This document shows positions 50,340 through 56,999 of a stretch of 64,000 bases of DNA, piece by piece. The position numbers and the translations under genes were made by a program. Position 1 is the stretch's first letter; the number at the start of each line of letters is the position of its first letter. Source of the stretch: Streptomyces sp. APSN-46.1 (GTDB lineage Bacteria; Actinomycetota; Actinomycetes; Streptomycetales; Streptomycetaceae); assembly GCF_022815725.1 (NCBI RefSeq), contig NZ_JALGRF010000017.1:62001-126000 (forward strand), given 5' to 3'. The notes below the pieces were generated by a model. The model was not told where the DNA came from. It ran no database searches and saw nothing but the letters and a program-made list of their open reading frames with translations.

Positions 50340-51167
50340 CTACACCGTGACGCGTTCCTCGCCGGCGTAGATGTTCATGTTCGGCCCCCGCAGGAACCCC
50401 ACCAGGGTCAGCCCCGTCTCCAGCGCCAGGTCCACCGCCAGCGACGACGGCGCGGAGACGGCGGCCAGGACCGGGATCCCGGCCATCACGGCCTTCTGCG
50501 CGAGCTCGAAGGAGGCCCGGCCCGACACCAGCAGGACCGCCCCCGTCAGCGGCAGCCGCCCGGCCTGCAGCGCCCGGCCGACGATCTTGTCCACCGCGTT
50601 GTGCCGGCCCACGTCCTCCCGTACGTCGAGCAACTCGCCCTCCGCCGAGAACAGCCCGGCCGCGTGCAGCCCGCCGGTCCGTTCGAACACCTTCTGGGCC
50701 GCGCGCAGCCGGTCCGGAAGCCCGCCCAGGAGATCCGCGGACACCCGTACCGGATCGGCGGCGATCCCCGCGAAACGGGTCGCCGTACGCACCGCGTCCA
50801 GGCTCGCCTTGCCGCACAGCCCGCAGGACGAGGTGGTGTAGACGTTCCGTTCCAGCGTGATGTCCGGGACGGGCACTCCGGCGGCGAGCTGCACGTTGAC
50901 CACGTTGTAGGTGTTGGAGCCGGCCTCGGTGGCGCCCTCGCAATAGGTCACGGCCTGTACGTCCGCGGCCGAGCCGAGCACGCCCTCGCTCACCAGGAAG
51001 CCCACGGCGAGGGCGAAATCGTCGCCAGGGGTGCGCATCGTGATCGCCAGCGGCTTGCCGTTCAGCCGTATCTCCAGCGGCTCCTCGGCCACCAGCGTGT
51101 CCGGGCGCGCGCCGGCCACGCCGCCCCGGATCCGGACGACGCGGCGACGCTCGGTGACCCGTCCCAT
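50340..51167 (-). CDS. fdhD: Formate dehydrogenase accessory sulfurtransferase
   Basis: A 275-residue FdhD from ATG 51167. Signature elements are VAEEPLEIRLNGKPLAITMRTPGDD, the flexible-loop cysteines TSSCGLCGKAS (CxxC), and REDVGRHNAVDKIVG. FdhD passes sulfur from a cysteine desulfurase to the Mo/W-bis-MGD cofactor of formate dehydrogenase. No formate dehydrogenase structural gene is in the window. The upstream 220 bp to the KAS III gene hold divergent promoters. Confidence 0.94.
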   Translation of the reverse strand: MGRVTERRRVVRIRGGVAGARPDTLVAEEPLEIRLNGKPLAITMRTPGDDFALAVGFLVSEGVLGSAADVQAVTYCEGATEAGSNTYNVVNVQLAAGVPVPDITLERNVYTTSSCGLCGKASLDAVRTATRFAGIAADPVRVSADLLGGLPDRLRAAQKVFERTGGLHAAGLFSAEGELLDVREDVGRHNAVDKIVGRALQAGRLPLTGAVLLVSGRASFELAQKAVMAGIPVLAAVSAPSSLAVDLALETGLTLVGFLRGPNMNIYAGEERVTV

Positions 51168-51386
51168 GGCGATCAGCCCACCCGTTCTCTGCTCGTCGTG
51201 CACCTCGTCGTGACACGTGACGAGCACATTCTCCCGGATCGGCGCCCACTCAGGCCCCCGGCTGGAAGTTGCTCGGAATTCTCCAAATTCCGGGGCGGTA
51301 ATCCTGTCGGGTCACCCACACCCGTACCCGCCAGTAGCAGGCGAAGCTGGGTCATCCTGACTTCCGTACGAGGGGGGACCCCGCCC

Positions 51387-52328
51387 ATGACCGGTTCACG
51401 CGTGGTGGCGCTAGGGCACTACCAGCCCGCGAGAGTGCTCACCAACGAGGACCTCGCGGCCGTGGTCGACACCAACGACGAGTGGATCCGGTCCCGGGTC
51501 GGCATCAAGACGCGCCACATCGCGGGCCCCGAGGAACCGGTCGACGAGCTGGCCTTCCAGGCCGCAGGCAAGGCCCTCGCGAACGCCGGCCTGAGCCCCG
51601 ACGACATCGACCTCGTGCTGGTGGCCACCTCCACCGCGATCGACCGTTCGCCCAACATGGCCGCCCGCGTCGCCGCCAAGCTCGGCATGCGCAGCGCGCC
51701 CGCGGTCATGGACCTCAACGTCGTCTGCTCGGGCTTCACCCACGCCCTGGCCACCGCAGACCACGCGATCCGGGCCGGCTCCGCCACGCGCGCCCTGGTC
51801 ATCGGCTCCGACAAGATGACCGAGATCACCGACTGGACCGACCGCACCACCTGCGTGCTGACCGGCGACGGCGCGGGCGCCGCCGTCGTCGAGGCCAGCG
51901 ACGAGCCCGGCATCGGCCCGGTCCTGTGGGGTTCGGTGCCCGAGATGGGCCACGTCGTCCGCATCGAGGGCTCGCCGCCGGTCTTCGCGCAGGAGGGCCA
52001 GTCCGTCTACCGCTGGACCATCAGCCAGCTCCCGGCGCTCGCCCGCAAGGCCTGCGAGAAGGCCGGGGTCACTCCCGAGGAGCTGGCCGGCGTGGTCCTC
52101 CACCAGGCGAACCTCCGGATCATCGAACCGCTGGCCAGCAAGATCGGCGCCGTCAACGCGGTCGTCGCCCGCGATGTCGTCGATTCGGGCAATACCTCGG
52201 CCGGCAGCATCCCGATGGCCCTGTCCAAACTGGTCGAGCGCGGCGAGATCCCGTCCGGGGCCCCCGTCCTCCTCTTCGGCTTCGGCGGCAACCTCTCCTA
52301 CGCTGGCCAGGTCATCCGCTGCCCGTAG
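51387..52328 (+). CDS. 3-oxoacyl-ACP synthase III-family protein (FabH-like)
   Basis: A 313-residue thiolase-fold protein from ATG 51387. The complete KAS III triad is present: Cys114 (VVCSGFTH), His239 (VLHQANLR) and Asn269 (SGNTSAGS). NDEWIRSRVGIKTRHIA is the FabH N-terminal signature with the CoA-binding Trp and Arg. It condenses an acyl-CoA starter with malonyl-ACP. It is isolated from acpP/fabF genes, so it is likely a second FabH paralogue with a special starter unit rather than the housekeeping enzyme. Confidence 0.92.
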   Translation: MTGSRVVALGHYQPARVLTNEDLAAVVDTNDEWIRSRVGIKTRHIAGPEEPVDELAFQAAGKALANAGLSPDDIDLVLVATSTAIDRSPNMAARVAAKLGMRSAPAVMDLNVVCSGFTHALATADHAIRAGSATRALVIGSDKMTEITDWTDRTTCVLTGDGAGAAVVEASDEPGIGPVLWGSVPEMGHVVRIEGSPPVFAQEGQSVYRWTISQLPALARKACEKAGVTPEELAGVVLHQANLRIIEPLASKIGAVNAVVARDVVDSGNTSAGSIPMALSKLVERGEIPSGAPVLLFGFGGNLSYAGQVIRCP

Positions 52329-52582
52329 CGCCGATGCACCGCCCAGCCGCGCGCCGGCTGCGGCGGTGCCCTGCGTTCGGGCCCCGACCGGCGCCCACGA
52401 AAGATGCGGAGCCCCGTGTCGCCATCCATCCGAGTCGCCCCGTCTCGTCATGGCGTACGGCACATGCGCGCAGGTCAGCCCGGCCGCGTCGACCGTCCCC
52501 GGGCCGATTACCTGGTCGGAACCACGCTGATCCCCTGCTATTGTTATCCATGTCGCCGCGGGAAACCGGGGCCGACCACCTA

Positions 52583-52670
52583 GTCCGGGTGGCGGAATGG
52601 CAGACGCGCTAGCTTGAGGTGCTAGTGCCCTTTATCGGGCGTGGGGGTTCAAGTCCCCCCTCGGACACCA
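52583..52670 (+). tRNA. tRNA-Leu (anticodon GAG)
   Basis: Acceptor stem GTCCGGG (52583-52589) pairs with CTCGGAC (52660-52666); the D-arm contains GGCGGAATGGCAGACG; the anticodon loop CTTGAGGT has GAG; a long class II variable arm (GTGCCCTTTATCGGGC) and T-loop GGTTCAAGTCC follow. Discriminator A and encoded CCA end at 52670. The 22 bp 52647-52668 are repeated at 56096-56117. The 250 bp before it (52329-52582) hold no gene. Confidence 0.97.
52647..52668 (+). repeat. attL-like 22-bp direct repeat at the tRNA-Leu 3' end
   Basis: The 22 bp starting GTTCAAGTCC and ending CTCGGACAC, from the T-loop through the acceptor stem, recur exactly at 56096-56117 in the same orientation. This is the usual footprint of site-specific integration into a tRNA gene. 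Confidence 0.85.
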
Positions 52671-52672
52671 GC

Positions 52673-52699
52673 AGAGACCCCAGTTCATCTGGGGTCTCT
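52673..52699. terminator. Terminator hairpin inside the left end of the element
   Basis: Perfect 11-bp arms AGAGACCCCAG (52673-52683) and CTGGGGTCTCT (52689-52699), loop TTCAT, 3 bp after the tRNA CCA. It can terminate the tRNA transcript and, from the other side, the minus-strand operon of the element. Confidence 0.85.
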
Positions 52700-52792
52700 A
52701 TGCATTTCTGGCCGGTGTCACGACCAGCAACGTGACCAACGACGTGACCGCCGAGAAAGGCCCGGCCGGGCCGGGCTTGTTCGTCGCTTCGA

Positions 52793-53260
52793 CTACCCGA
52801 GTGGGCAGGACAACTCGGGGCGGGAACGGTTCGGGGAGCAGGTCACCAGCGCGACCGAATGGAACGCAGTTCCGTTGAGGTAGTGCCCGAGCGACACATC
52901 CCCTCCCCACGTCAGCCGTTCCACTGCCGACTTCACCAGGAGCACCAGGCGGGTTACTTCCCGGTCCTGCGCCGAGGCGAACCGGGGTGCGAACTCGATG
53001 AGCTGGAGCCCGAGCCATTCCCCGGCCTCCTTCGACTCCTCCCACGTGCCCCGGATCACCGTGGCCGGTTTGATCAGCCAGTGCGCTGTCTGGAGCGGCG
53101 GCACATCGGTGGCGGGGAACTCGGCAACGGCTTGGCGGTAGCGGTCGGCTACCTCGGCCGGGCTGTGCATGGTCGGGGCCTGGGCTGGTGGTGGCCGCCG
53201 GATGCTCTCCTTGTCGAGAGTCTGTTTCTCTCCCAGCCAGGCGTATCCGTGGATGTGCAC
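52793..53260 (-). CDS. Hypothetical protein in tRNA-Leu element
   Basis: A 155-residue protein from GTG 53260 with GGAG 5 nt upstream. MHSPAEVADRYRQAVAEFPA begins a helical part; RLVLLVKSAVERLTWGG and GHYLNGTAFHSVALVTC follow. No domain recognised, no signal peptide or membrane span. Last gene of the minus-strand operon of the element, 78 bp after the DUF397 gene. The composition is soluble and mixed-charge. Function unknown. Confidence 0.75.
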   Translation of the reverse strand: MHIHGYAWLGEKQTLDKESIRRPPPAQAPTMHSPAEVADRYRQAVAEFPATDVPPLQTAHWLIKPATVIRGTWEESKEAGEWLGLQLIEFAPRFASAQDREVTRLVLLVKSAVERLTWGGDVSLGHYLNGTAFHSVALVTCSPNRSRPELSCPLG

Positions 53261-53338
53261 AGCTGCTCCGTTCCAGGGAAGGGTGACGGCCCCGCCCGTC
53301 GGCGTGCGGGGCGGGGCCGTCTGTGGGGAGGCGCAGGT

Positions 53339-53563
53339 TTACGCGGAGAGGTCGAAGCGCGCAGGGTCGATGCCTGCCGCGTTCAGCTCCGCCGTGGTGA
53401 AGCGCAGCGGCTCGGCGTCCGGGCGCTTGCTGTCGCCCATGGCCCACGCGTCCGGCCCGATCTTCGCGAGCGTCACGCACGCCTCGCCGTCCGGGTGGGT
53501 ACTGCCGCCGCACGCCTTGGAGAACTCGGCTCCCTCGATGGGGAACCCGTACAGGTCGGTCAT
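53339..53563 (-). CDS. DUF397-domain protein
   Basis: A 74-residue protein from ATG 53563 with GAAGGG upstream. FSKACGGSTHPDGEACVTLAKI and GDSKRPDAEPLRFTTAELNA (Trp/Asp-rich sheet, then SKxP-x-x-PL-x-F) are the DUF397 pattern; the usual W-x-K-S-S-x-S is replaced by AEFSKACGG. DUF397 proteins are small partners of XRE-DUF5753 (WhiJ-like) regulators in Streptomyces and are often multi-copy. Here the XRE gene lies in the divergent operon. Confidence 0.87.
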   Translation of the reverse strand: MTDLYGFPIEGAEFSKACGGSTHPDGEACVTLAKIGPDAWAMGDSKRPDAEPLRFTTAELNAAGIDPARFDLSA

Positions 53564-53841
53564 CGTTGTGCCCTTCCTGATCTGCTTGACGGCCCCAGAC
53601 AGGACCGTCCCCCCGCCCGTAGCGGACGGAAGCCTTAGAGGTGGGCGCCCCGGCTTCCCTAGGTCCGGAGCGGTGCCCTCACCGCCCAGGGCGGCACCCC
53701 AGCGAAGGGGCGGACCGGGGGGAGAACCTGAGCACGTCAACTCAGACGGGACACGTCCTGTCCCTGTTCAAGCCTTGTCCGGTCGGGGGTCTACCTGTCT
53801 CCCGTCGGGAGGGCGACGGAGAACAGGATTCTGTGAGCGCT

Positions 53842-54058
53842 TCAGTGCCCCGAAGGCAACCGCAAAGCTTCAGCAATCTGTTCGACAGCGTCAGCCGGGA
53901 GCATCTCCATGTGCACGTACGCATGGCCGTTGTAGGTGACGGTGGGCCGTATGCCGCCACGCGGCCTCAGGGATACCGCGGGCGGCCAAGGCTGCCCGTA
54001 TGGACTCGGTGGCGTCAGTAGCCCGTGTCCGGCCGTCTCTCCAGGTCTGCATGTCCAT
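53842..54058 (-). pseudogene. Frameshifted small gene in tRNA-Leu element
   Basis: From ATG 54058 the frame reads MDMQTWRDGRTRATDATES and IRAALAARGIPEAAWR, then changes near 53955. The other frame continues IRPTVTYNGHAYVHMEMLPA and EQIAEALRLPSGH, with its stop at 53842-53844, whereas the original frame stops at 53891. The second half looks like genuine coding sequence, so one base appears to have been gained near GCGTGGCGGC. Start overlaps the preceding stop by one base. Not recognised; about 71 residues if intact. The following 53564-53841 has no gene. Confidence 0.6.
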
Positions 54059-54258
54059 CAGTGACCGGTCCCGTGCATCCGAAGCAGGATGTTGCAGTCG
54101 GCCACCGTCGTGCCGTCGCCCTCCGGCCCTGCGGCCTTGCGAAGCTGCCCCAGCCGCGTGCACTCGGCGCAACCCGGCACCGGACGAGGCCGAGGCCGTT
54201 CCATCCGCATCGGCAGCACCACCGGCTCCTCCTGCCACCGATTCGGTTCCGTCTTCAT
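54058..54258 (-). CDS. Small cysteine-containing protein in tRNA-Leu element
   Basis: A 66-residue protein from ATG 54258 with GGGAGG upstream. GCAECTRLGQLRKAAGPEGD and TVADCNILLRMHGTGH contain a CxxC pair and a late Cys and His, suggesting a metal-binding knuckle. Similar small C-x-x-C proteins accompany XRE/DUF397 clusters in Streptomyces. First gene of the minus operon; its stop overlaps the next start by one base. Confidence 0.7.
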   Translation of the reverse strand: MKTEPNRWQEEPVVLPMRMERPRPRPVPGCAECTRLGQLRKAAGPEGDGTTVADCNILLRMHGTGH

Positions 54259-54333
54259 CACGCCGCGCCCTCCCGATCGCTTCCGAGGTCGATGGAAGGA
54301 CCCTAGGAAGTGAGCAGTGCCGAGCTCCACGAA

Positions 54334-54424
54334 CTTGCATGAGCTTGCACACCAATTGCCGTGGCTGATAGCGGTATTGATGCTGTCTCCGCAGTTCAAC
54401 GAAGCTGATGCAAGCCCGAGCAAG
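54334..54424. promoter_or_regulatory. Shared divergent promoter with inverted CTTGC-N5-CTTGCA boxes
   Basis: CTTGCATGAGCTTGCA at 54334-54349 and its inverted counterpart TGCAAGCCCGAGCAAG at 54409-54424 (13 of 16 positions shared) flank the 75-bp A/T-richer core between the two operons of the element. Each box is a direct repeat of CTTGC with an 11-bp period, one helical turn. The right box ends 23 bp before the first plus-strand start. The likely binder is the element's own XRE-DUF5753 protein (inference). Confidence 0.65.
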
Positions 54425-54446
54425 CACCTAGACCAGGGAGCCAGCC

Positions 54447-54701
54447 ATGGCCGTAGAGTTCGTCGGAATCGACCCGAACACGGACCGGGACCACTGCCCC
54501 ACCGTGTGGGCAGATGCGGAAGCTCAGGAGATCTTGTTGCAGGGATGGAAGCCGAGCCCCGAGACTCAGGTGGAGTGCGAGGGGAGCAGCCCGGCGAACG
54601 GACCGGTGCCCGAGAGCGAAGCCATCGTTAGGATTCCGGCCCGGATGATCCCGATGATCAGGGAGGCGTGTGATGCCGTCGAGCGTGCCCAGCTTCGCTG
54701 A
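54447..54701 (+). CDS. Small acidic protein in tRNA-Leu element
   Basis: An 84-residue protein from ATG 54447 with GGGAG 6 nt upstream. MAVEFVGIDPNTDRDHCPTV, WADAEAQEILLQGWKP and VRIPARMIPMIREACDAVER are visible; the final helix is amphipathic. Small proteins of this type precede DUF6879 genes in actinomycetes. It overlaps the DUF6879 gene by 29 bp, so they are translationally coupled. Function unknown; an antitoxin-like or anti-sigma-like partner role is only a guess. Confidence 0.8.
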   Translation: MAVEFVGIDPNTDRDHCPTVWADAEAQEILLQGWKPSPETQVECEGSSPANGPVPESEAIVRIPARMIPMIREACDAVERAQLR

Positions 54702-55188
54702 GCTGCTTGGCCAGTGCGAGCGGTCCGCCGTCCACCTGGAGCTGCGTGACTCCTACGCCCCGACGGACCGGTTCGAGGCATGGAAGCGCGGCGAGCGGAT
54801 CAACTGGGAGGACCGCGAATCCTGGTGGCATCCCTATGACCAGTTGATCACGGACACCGTGGCCCGGGGTGTGGCGATCCGCCGGGCCCGGGTGATCTCC
54901 GAGCCTGTATCGGAGTACATCCGCTGGGAGCACTACGTCACCCACGCCAACGTCACGGCGGGTGAGGAGGTTCGGTGGCTGCCACGGCGACGGGCCACGA
55001 GTATCCCCCTGCCGGGGAATGACTTCTGGCTGTTCGATGGTGCGCTCCTCCGGGTGCACCACTTCTCAGGTGACGGCGTGGTGGTGGAGGACGAGATCAC
55101 GGCGGACTCGGAAACCGTGAAGCTGTGTTCCAACGCCTTCGAAGTGGTCTGGGAACGAGCGATCCCGCACCACCTGTACGAGATCTGA
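54673..55188 (+). CDS. DUF6879-family protein
   Basis: A 171-residue protein from ATG 54673. Recognisable family segments are AVHLELRDSYAPTDRF, WRDGER-like FEAWKRGERINWED, VARGVAIRRARVISEPVSEY and the aromatic LPGNDFWLFDGALLRVHHFS. In Streptomyces these proteins are encoded beside WhiJ-like XRE regulators. No catalytic residues known. Ends 14 bp before the XRE gene. Confidence 0.87.
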   Translation: MPSSVPSFAELLGQCERSAVHLELRDSYAPTDRFEAWKRGERINWEDRESWWHPYDQLITDTVARGVAIRRARVISEPVSEYIRWEHYVTHANVTAGEEVRWLPRRRATSIPLPGNDFWLFDGALLRVHHFSGDGVVVEDEITADSETVKLCSNAFEVVWERAIPHHLYEI

Positions 55189-55202
55189 CGAAAGCCAGCT
55201 CC

Positions 55203-56051
55203 ATGCCCCCACACCCCTCTTCAAGCGTGCAGAAGGCCCGCGAAGACCTTGCCGGGCGTCTGCGCGAGATCCGGAAAGATGCGGGGATCAGCGGGCGGGA
55301 GCTGGCCGTCAGGTGCGGCTGGTCAGAGTCAAAGTCGTCCCGGATCGAGAACGCTAAGACCCCTCCCTCTGACGCAGACATCAAGGCTTGGTGCCGCGCC
55401 TGCGCCGCCGACGATCAGGCCCCTGACTTGATCGCGGCAAACAGGCAGTCCGCCAATGCTCATGTGCAGTGGAGAGGACTCCAGCGGAGCGGTCTCCGTC
55501 GCCTGCAAGAGTCCACGGGGGACCTGTACCAACAAACCAAGGTGTTCCGGGTCTACGTTTCCGACGTGATCCCCGGATTCCTCCAGACGCCCGGATACGC
55601 CGCTGCCCTTCTGTCGACCATCGCAGACTTCCGGGGAACCCCCAACGACGTGAGTGATGCCGTGGCGGCCCGCATAAGGCGCAACGCGGTGCTGAGCAAC
55701 GGCGCACGCCGGTTCTCGTTCGTACTGGAGGAGTCGGTGTTGCGGTACCGGCTGTGCAGCGCCGAAACCATGGCGGCACAGCTTGGCCACCTGCTCGGGG
55801 TTATGGATCTCCAGAACGTCGCCGTGGGGATCGTCCCGCTCTCGGCGCAACGGACCGTGTGGCCCATGCCCACCTTCACGATCTTCGACGACACCAGGGT
55901 GCACGCGGACACGCTGGATGCTGCTTCCACCCTCACGCAGCCCAGCCAGGTCGAGCTGTACGCCCGAGCCTTTGAACGGCTCTCACAAGGGGCCGCACGG
56001 GGAGCTGCGGCACGTTCTCTCATAGCGGGTGCGTTGGCGTCCCTGGATTGA
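55203..56051 (+). CDS. XRE helix-turn-helix regulator with DUF5753 domain (WhiJ-like)
   Basis: A 282-residue regulator from ATG 55203. The HTH is at about 15-70 (LREIRKDAGISGRELAVRCG, then WSESKSSRIENAKTPPSDAD). The DUF5753 domain follows (YVSDVIPGFLQTPGYAAALL, FVLEESVLRYRLCSAETMAA, VGIVPLSAQRTVWPMPTFTI). This is the WhiJ/AbaA-OrfA architecture that controls development and antibiotic production in Streptomyces together with DUF397 partners. It ends 45 bp before the right repeat. It probably binds the CTTGC boxes at 54334-54424. Confidence 0.93.
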   Translation: MPPHPSSSVQKAREDLAGRLREIRKDAGISGRELAVRCGWSESKSSRIENAKTPPSDADIKAWCRACAADDQAPDLIAANRQSANAHVQWRGLQRSGLRRLQESTGDLYQQTKVFRVYVSDVIPGFLQTPGYAAALLSTIADFRGTPNDVSDAVAARIRRNAVLSNGARRFSFVLEESVLRYRLCSAETMAAQLGHLLGVMDLQNVAVGIVPLSAQRTVWPMPTFTIFDDTRVHADTLDAASTLTQPSQVELYARAFERLSQGAARGAAARSLIAGALASLD

Positions 56052-56095
56052 GTCGTGCAGGTCAGCGAACTAAGAAGCTGGTGCCCGAGTGGAGA

Positions 56096-56117
56096 GTTCA
56101 AGTCCCCCCTCGGACAC
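56096..56117 (+). repeat. attR-like 22-bp copy of the tRNA-Leu 3' end
   Basis: Exact copy of 52647-52668. Just upstream, GCTGGTGCCCGAG resembles the tRNA variable-arm region, but the rest of the tRNA is absent, so this is not a second tRNA gene. Confidence 0.85.
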
Positions 56118-56121
56118 AGAA

Positions 56122-56149
56122 GAAGGACCCCGCTGCGGCGGGGTCCTTC
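56122..56149 (+). terminator. Terminator just outside the right repeat
   Basis: Perfect 12-bp arms GAAGGACCCCGC (56122-56133) and GCGGGGTCCTTC (56138-56149), loop TGCG. Before the insertion this would have been the terminator of the tRNA-Leu gene. Confidence 0.85.
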
Positions 56150-56245
56150 GCGTTTTCAGGCTGTGGAGTGACGAACAGGGCGCCCCGGCGGGGGGCGAGG
56201 GCGTTGCCGGGGCGCCGGTGGTTGGGGCGCCTGGGGTGGTGGGGG

Positions 56246-56854
56246 CTAATTCACCGTCCACTTCAGGGGTTCCTTGTAGTACCCCTGCGAGTACGTGACG
56301 AAGGCGGCGGGCTTGCCCTCGGGTACCAGGTACAGCGCGCAGTGCGTGTGCTCGTCGCCCGTCTTCCACTCGGCTTCGATGTCGTCCTTGCAGTCGGCCG
56401 GCTTGCTGCTCAGGTCGCGCATCATCGTCAGCAGGCGGGTGACCGGCACGTCGTCGGCGGTGCGTACGCCCACGTTCGACATGATCATGGGGCCGCGCAC
56501 CGGTGAGTCGCCTCCGATGAGCTTGGCGTTGACGTACACCCAGACCGGCAGCCAGCCCTTGTACTTCTCGTCCTTCAGCTCGTCCAGGTCGGACGCCTTG
56601 CCCGTGACCACCCGCTGCGGGGTGATGGTGAACTTGCCCGTCGTGTCGTAGCGGCCGATCTCCTGCGGCTCGGTGCTCGGCTCTCCGAGGCGCAGCGGCT
56701 TCTCGGGCGCTTGAGAGGCCTTCGAGCCCTTCGCCCCCTCGTCGTTCGCGCCGCCCTTGAAAGGCCCGCACGCGGCCAAGAGCAGTACGGCGAGCGCGAT
56801 TCCGGCGGTGCGCGCGGAGCGTCGCCTCGATGCGGCCGTGGTGTGCGTCAGCAC
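56246..56854 (-). CDS. Hypothetical lipoprotein
   Basis: A 202-residue protein from GTG 56854 with GAGGGG 6 nt upstream. Arg-rich n-region, hydrophobic GIALAVLLLAAC, lipobox LAAC. The mature part begins with a flexible Lys/Gly/Ser segment and then a beta-rich domain (TGKFTITPQRVVTGKASDLD, PVWVYVNAKLIGGD, HTHCALYLVPEGKPAAFVTY) with two Cys likely in a disulfide. Divergent from the kinase gene; a shared envelope role is possible. Function unknown. Confidence 0.8.
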   Translation of the reverse strand: MLTHTTAASRRRSARTAGIALAVLLLAACGPFKGGANDEGAKGSKASQAPEKPLRLGEPSTEPQEIGRYDTTGKFTITPQRVVTGKASDLDELKDEKYKGWLPVWVYVNAKLIGGDSPVRGPMIMSNVGVRTADDVPVTRLLTMMRDLSSKPADCKDDIEAEWKTGDEHTHCALYLVPEGKPAAFVTYSQGYYKEPLKWTVN

Positions 56855-56999
56855 GTCAATCCCCTCGTTCCTCTGTGTCTCCTGGGATCGGAGCGGCGAA
56901 TGAGCCGTCCGAGCCCGGACAAACACTCTCATGATCCGGGGACATGGCCGCTGACCTGTGCGGCATCATGGCCACTTGAACGTGCCGAGGGGGAGCGAA

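Larger units (their letters stand above)
52647..56117. mobile_element. Putative 3.45-kb integrated element at tRNA-Leu without integrase
   Basis: The interval is bounded by the 22-bp direct repeats and is less G/C-rich with less biased codons than the flanks (notably 54300-54430). It holds two divergent operons: minus, a small Cys protein, a frameshifted small gene, a DUF397 protein and a 155-residue protein; plus, an 84-residue protein, DUF6879 and XRE-DUF5753. Terminator hairpins lie just inside the left repeat and just outside the right repeat. No integrase, excisionase or replication gene is present, so it is either a degenerate element or one mobilised in trans. Bounds are from the repeats; mobility is inferred. 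Confidence 0.7.

Noticed and set aside
51387..52328. KAS III, acyl-CoA synthetase, ccr and P450 relic as signs of a polyketide cluster
   Set aside because: No modular PKS, NRPS, acyl carrier protein, thioesterase or cyclase set is present; the genes are scattered among unrelated functions. ccr belongs to the ethylmalonyl-CoA pathway block.
56088..56117. A second tRNA gene at the right repeat
   Set aside because: Only the T-loop to acceptor part is present; D-arm and anticodon arm are missing.
52670..56120. A hidden integrase or excisionase in the element
   Set aside because: All six frames were read: no tyrosine recombinase R-H-R-Y pattern, serine recombinase, or small winged-helix excisionase was found.
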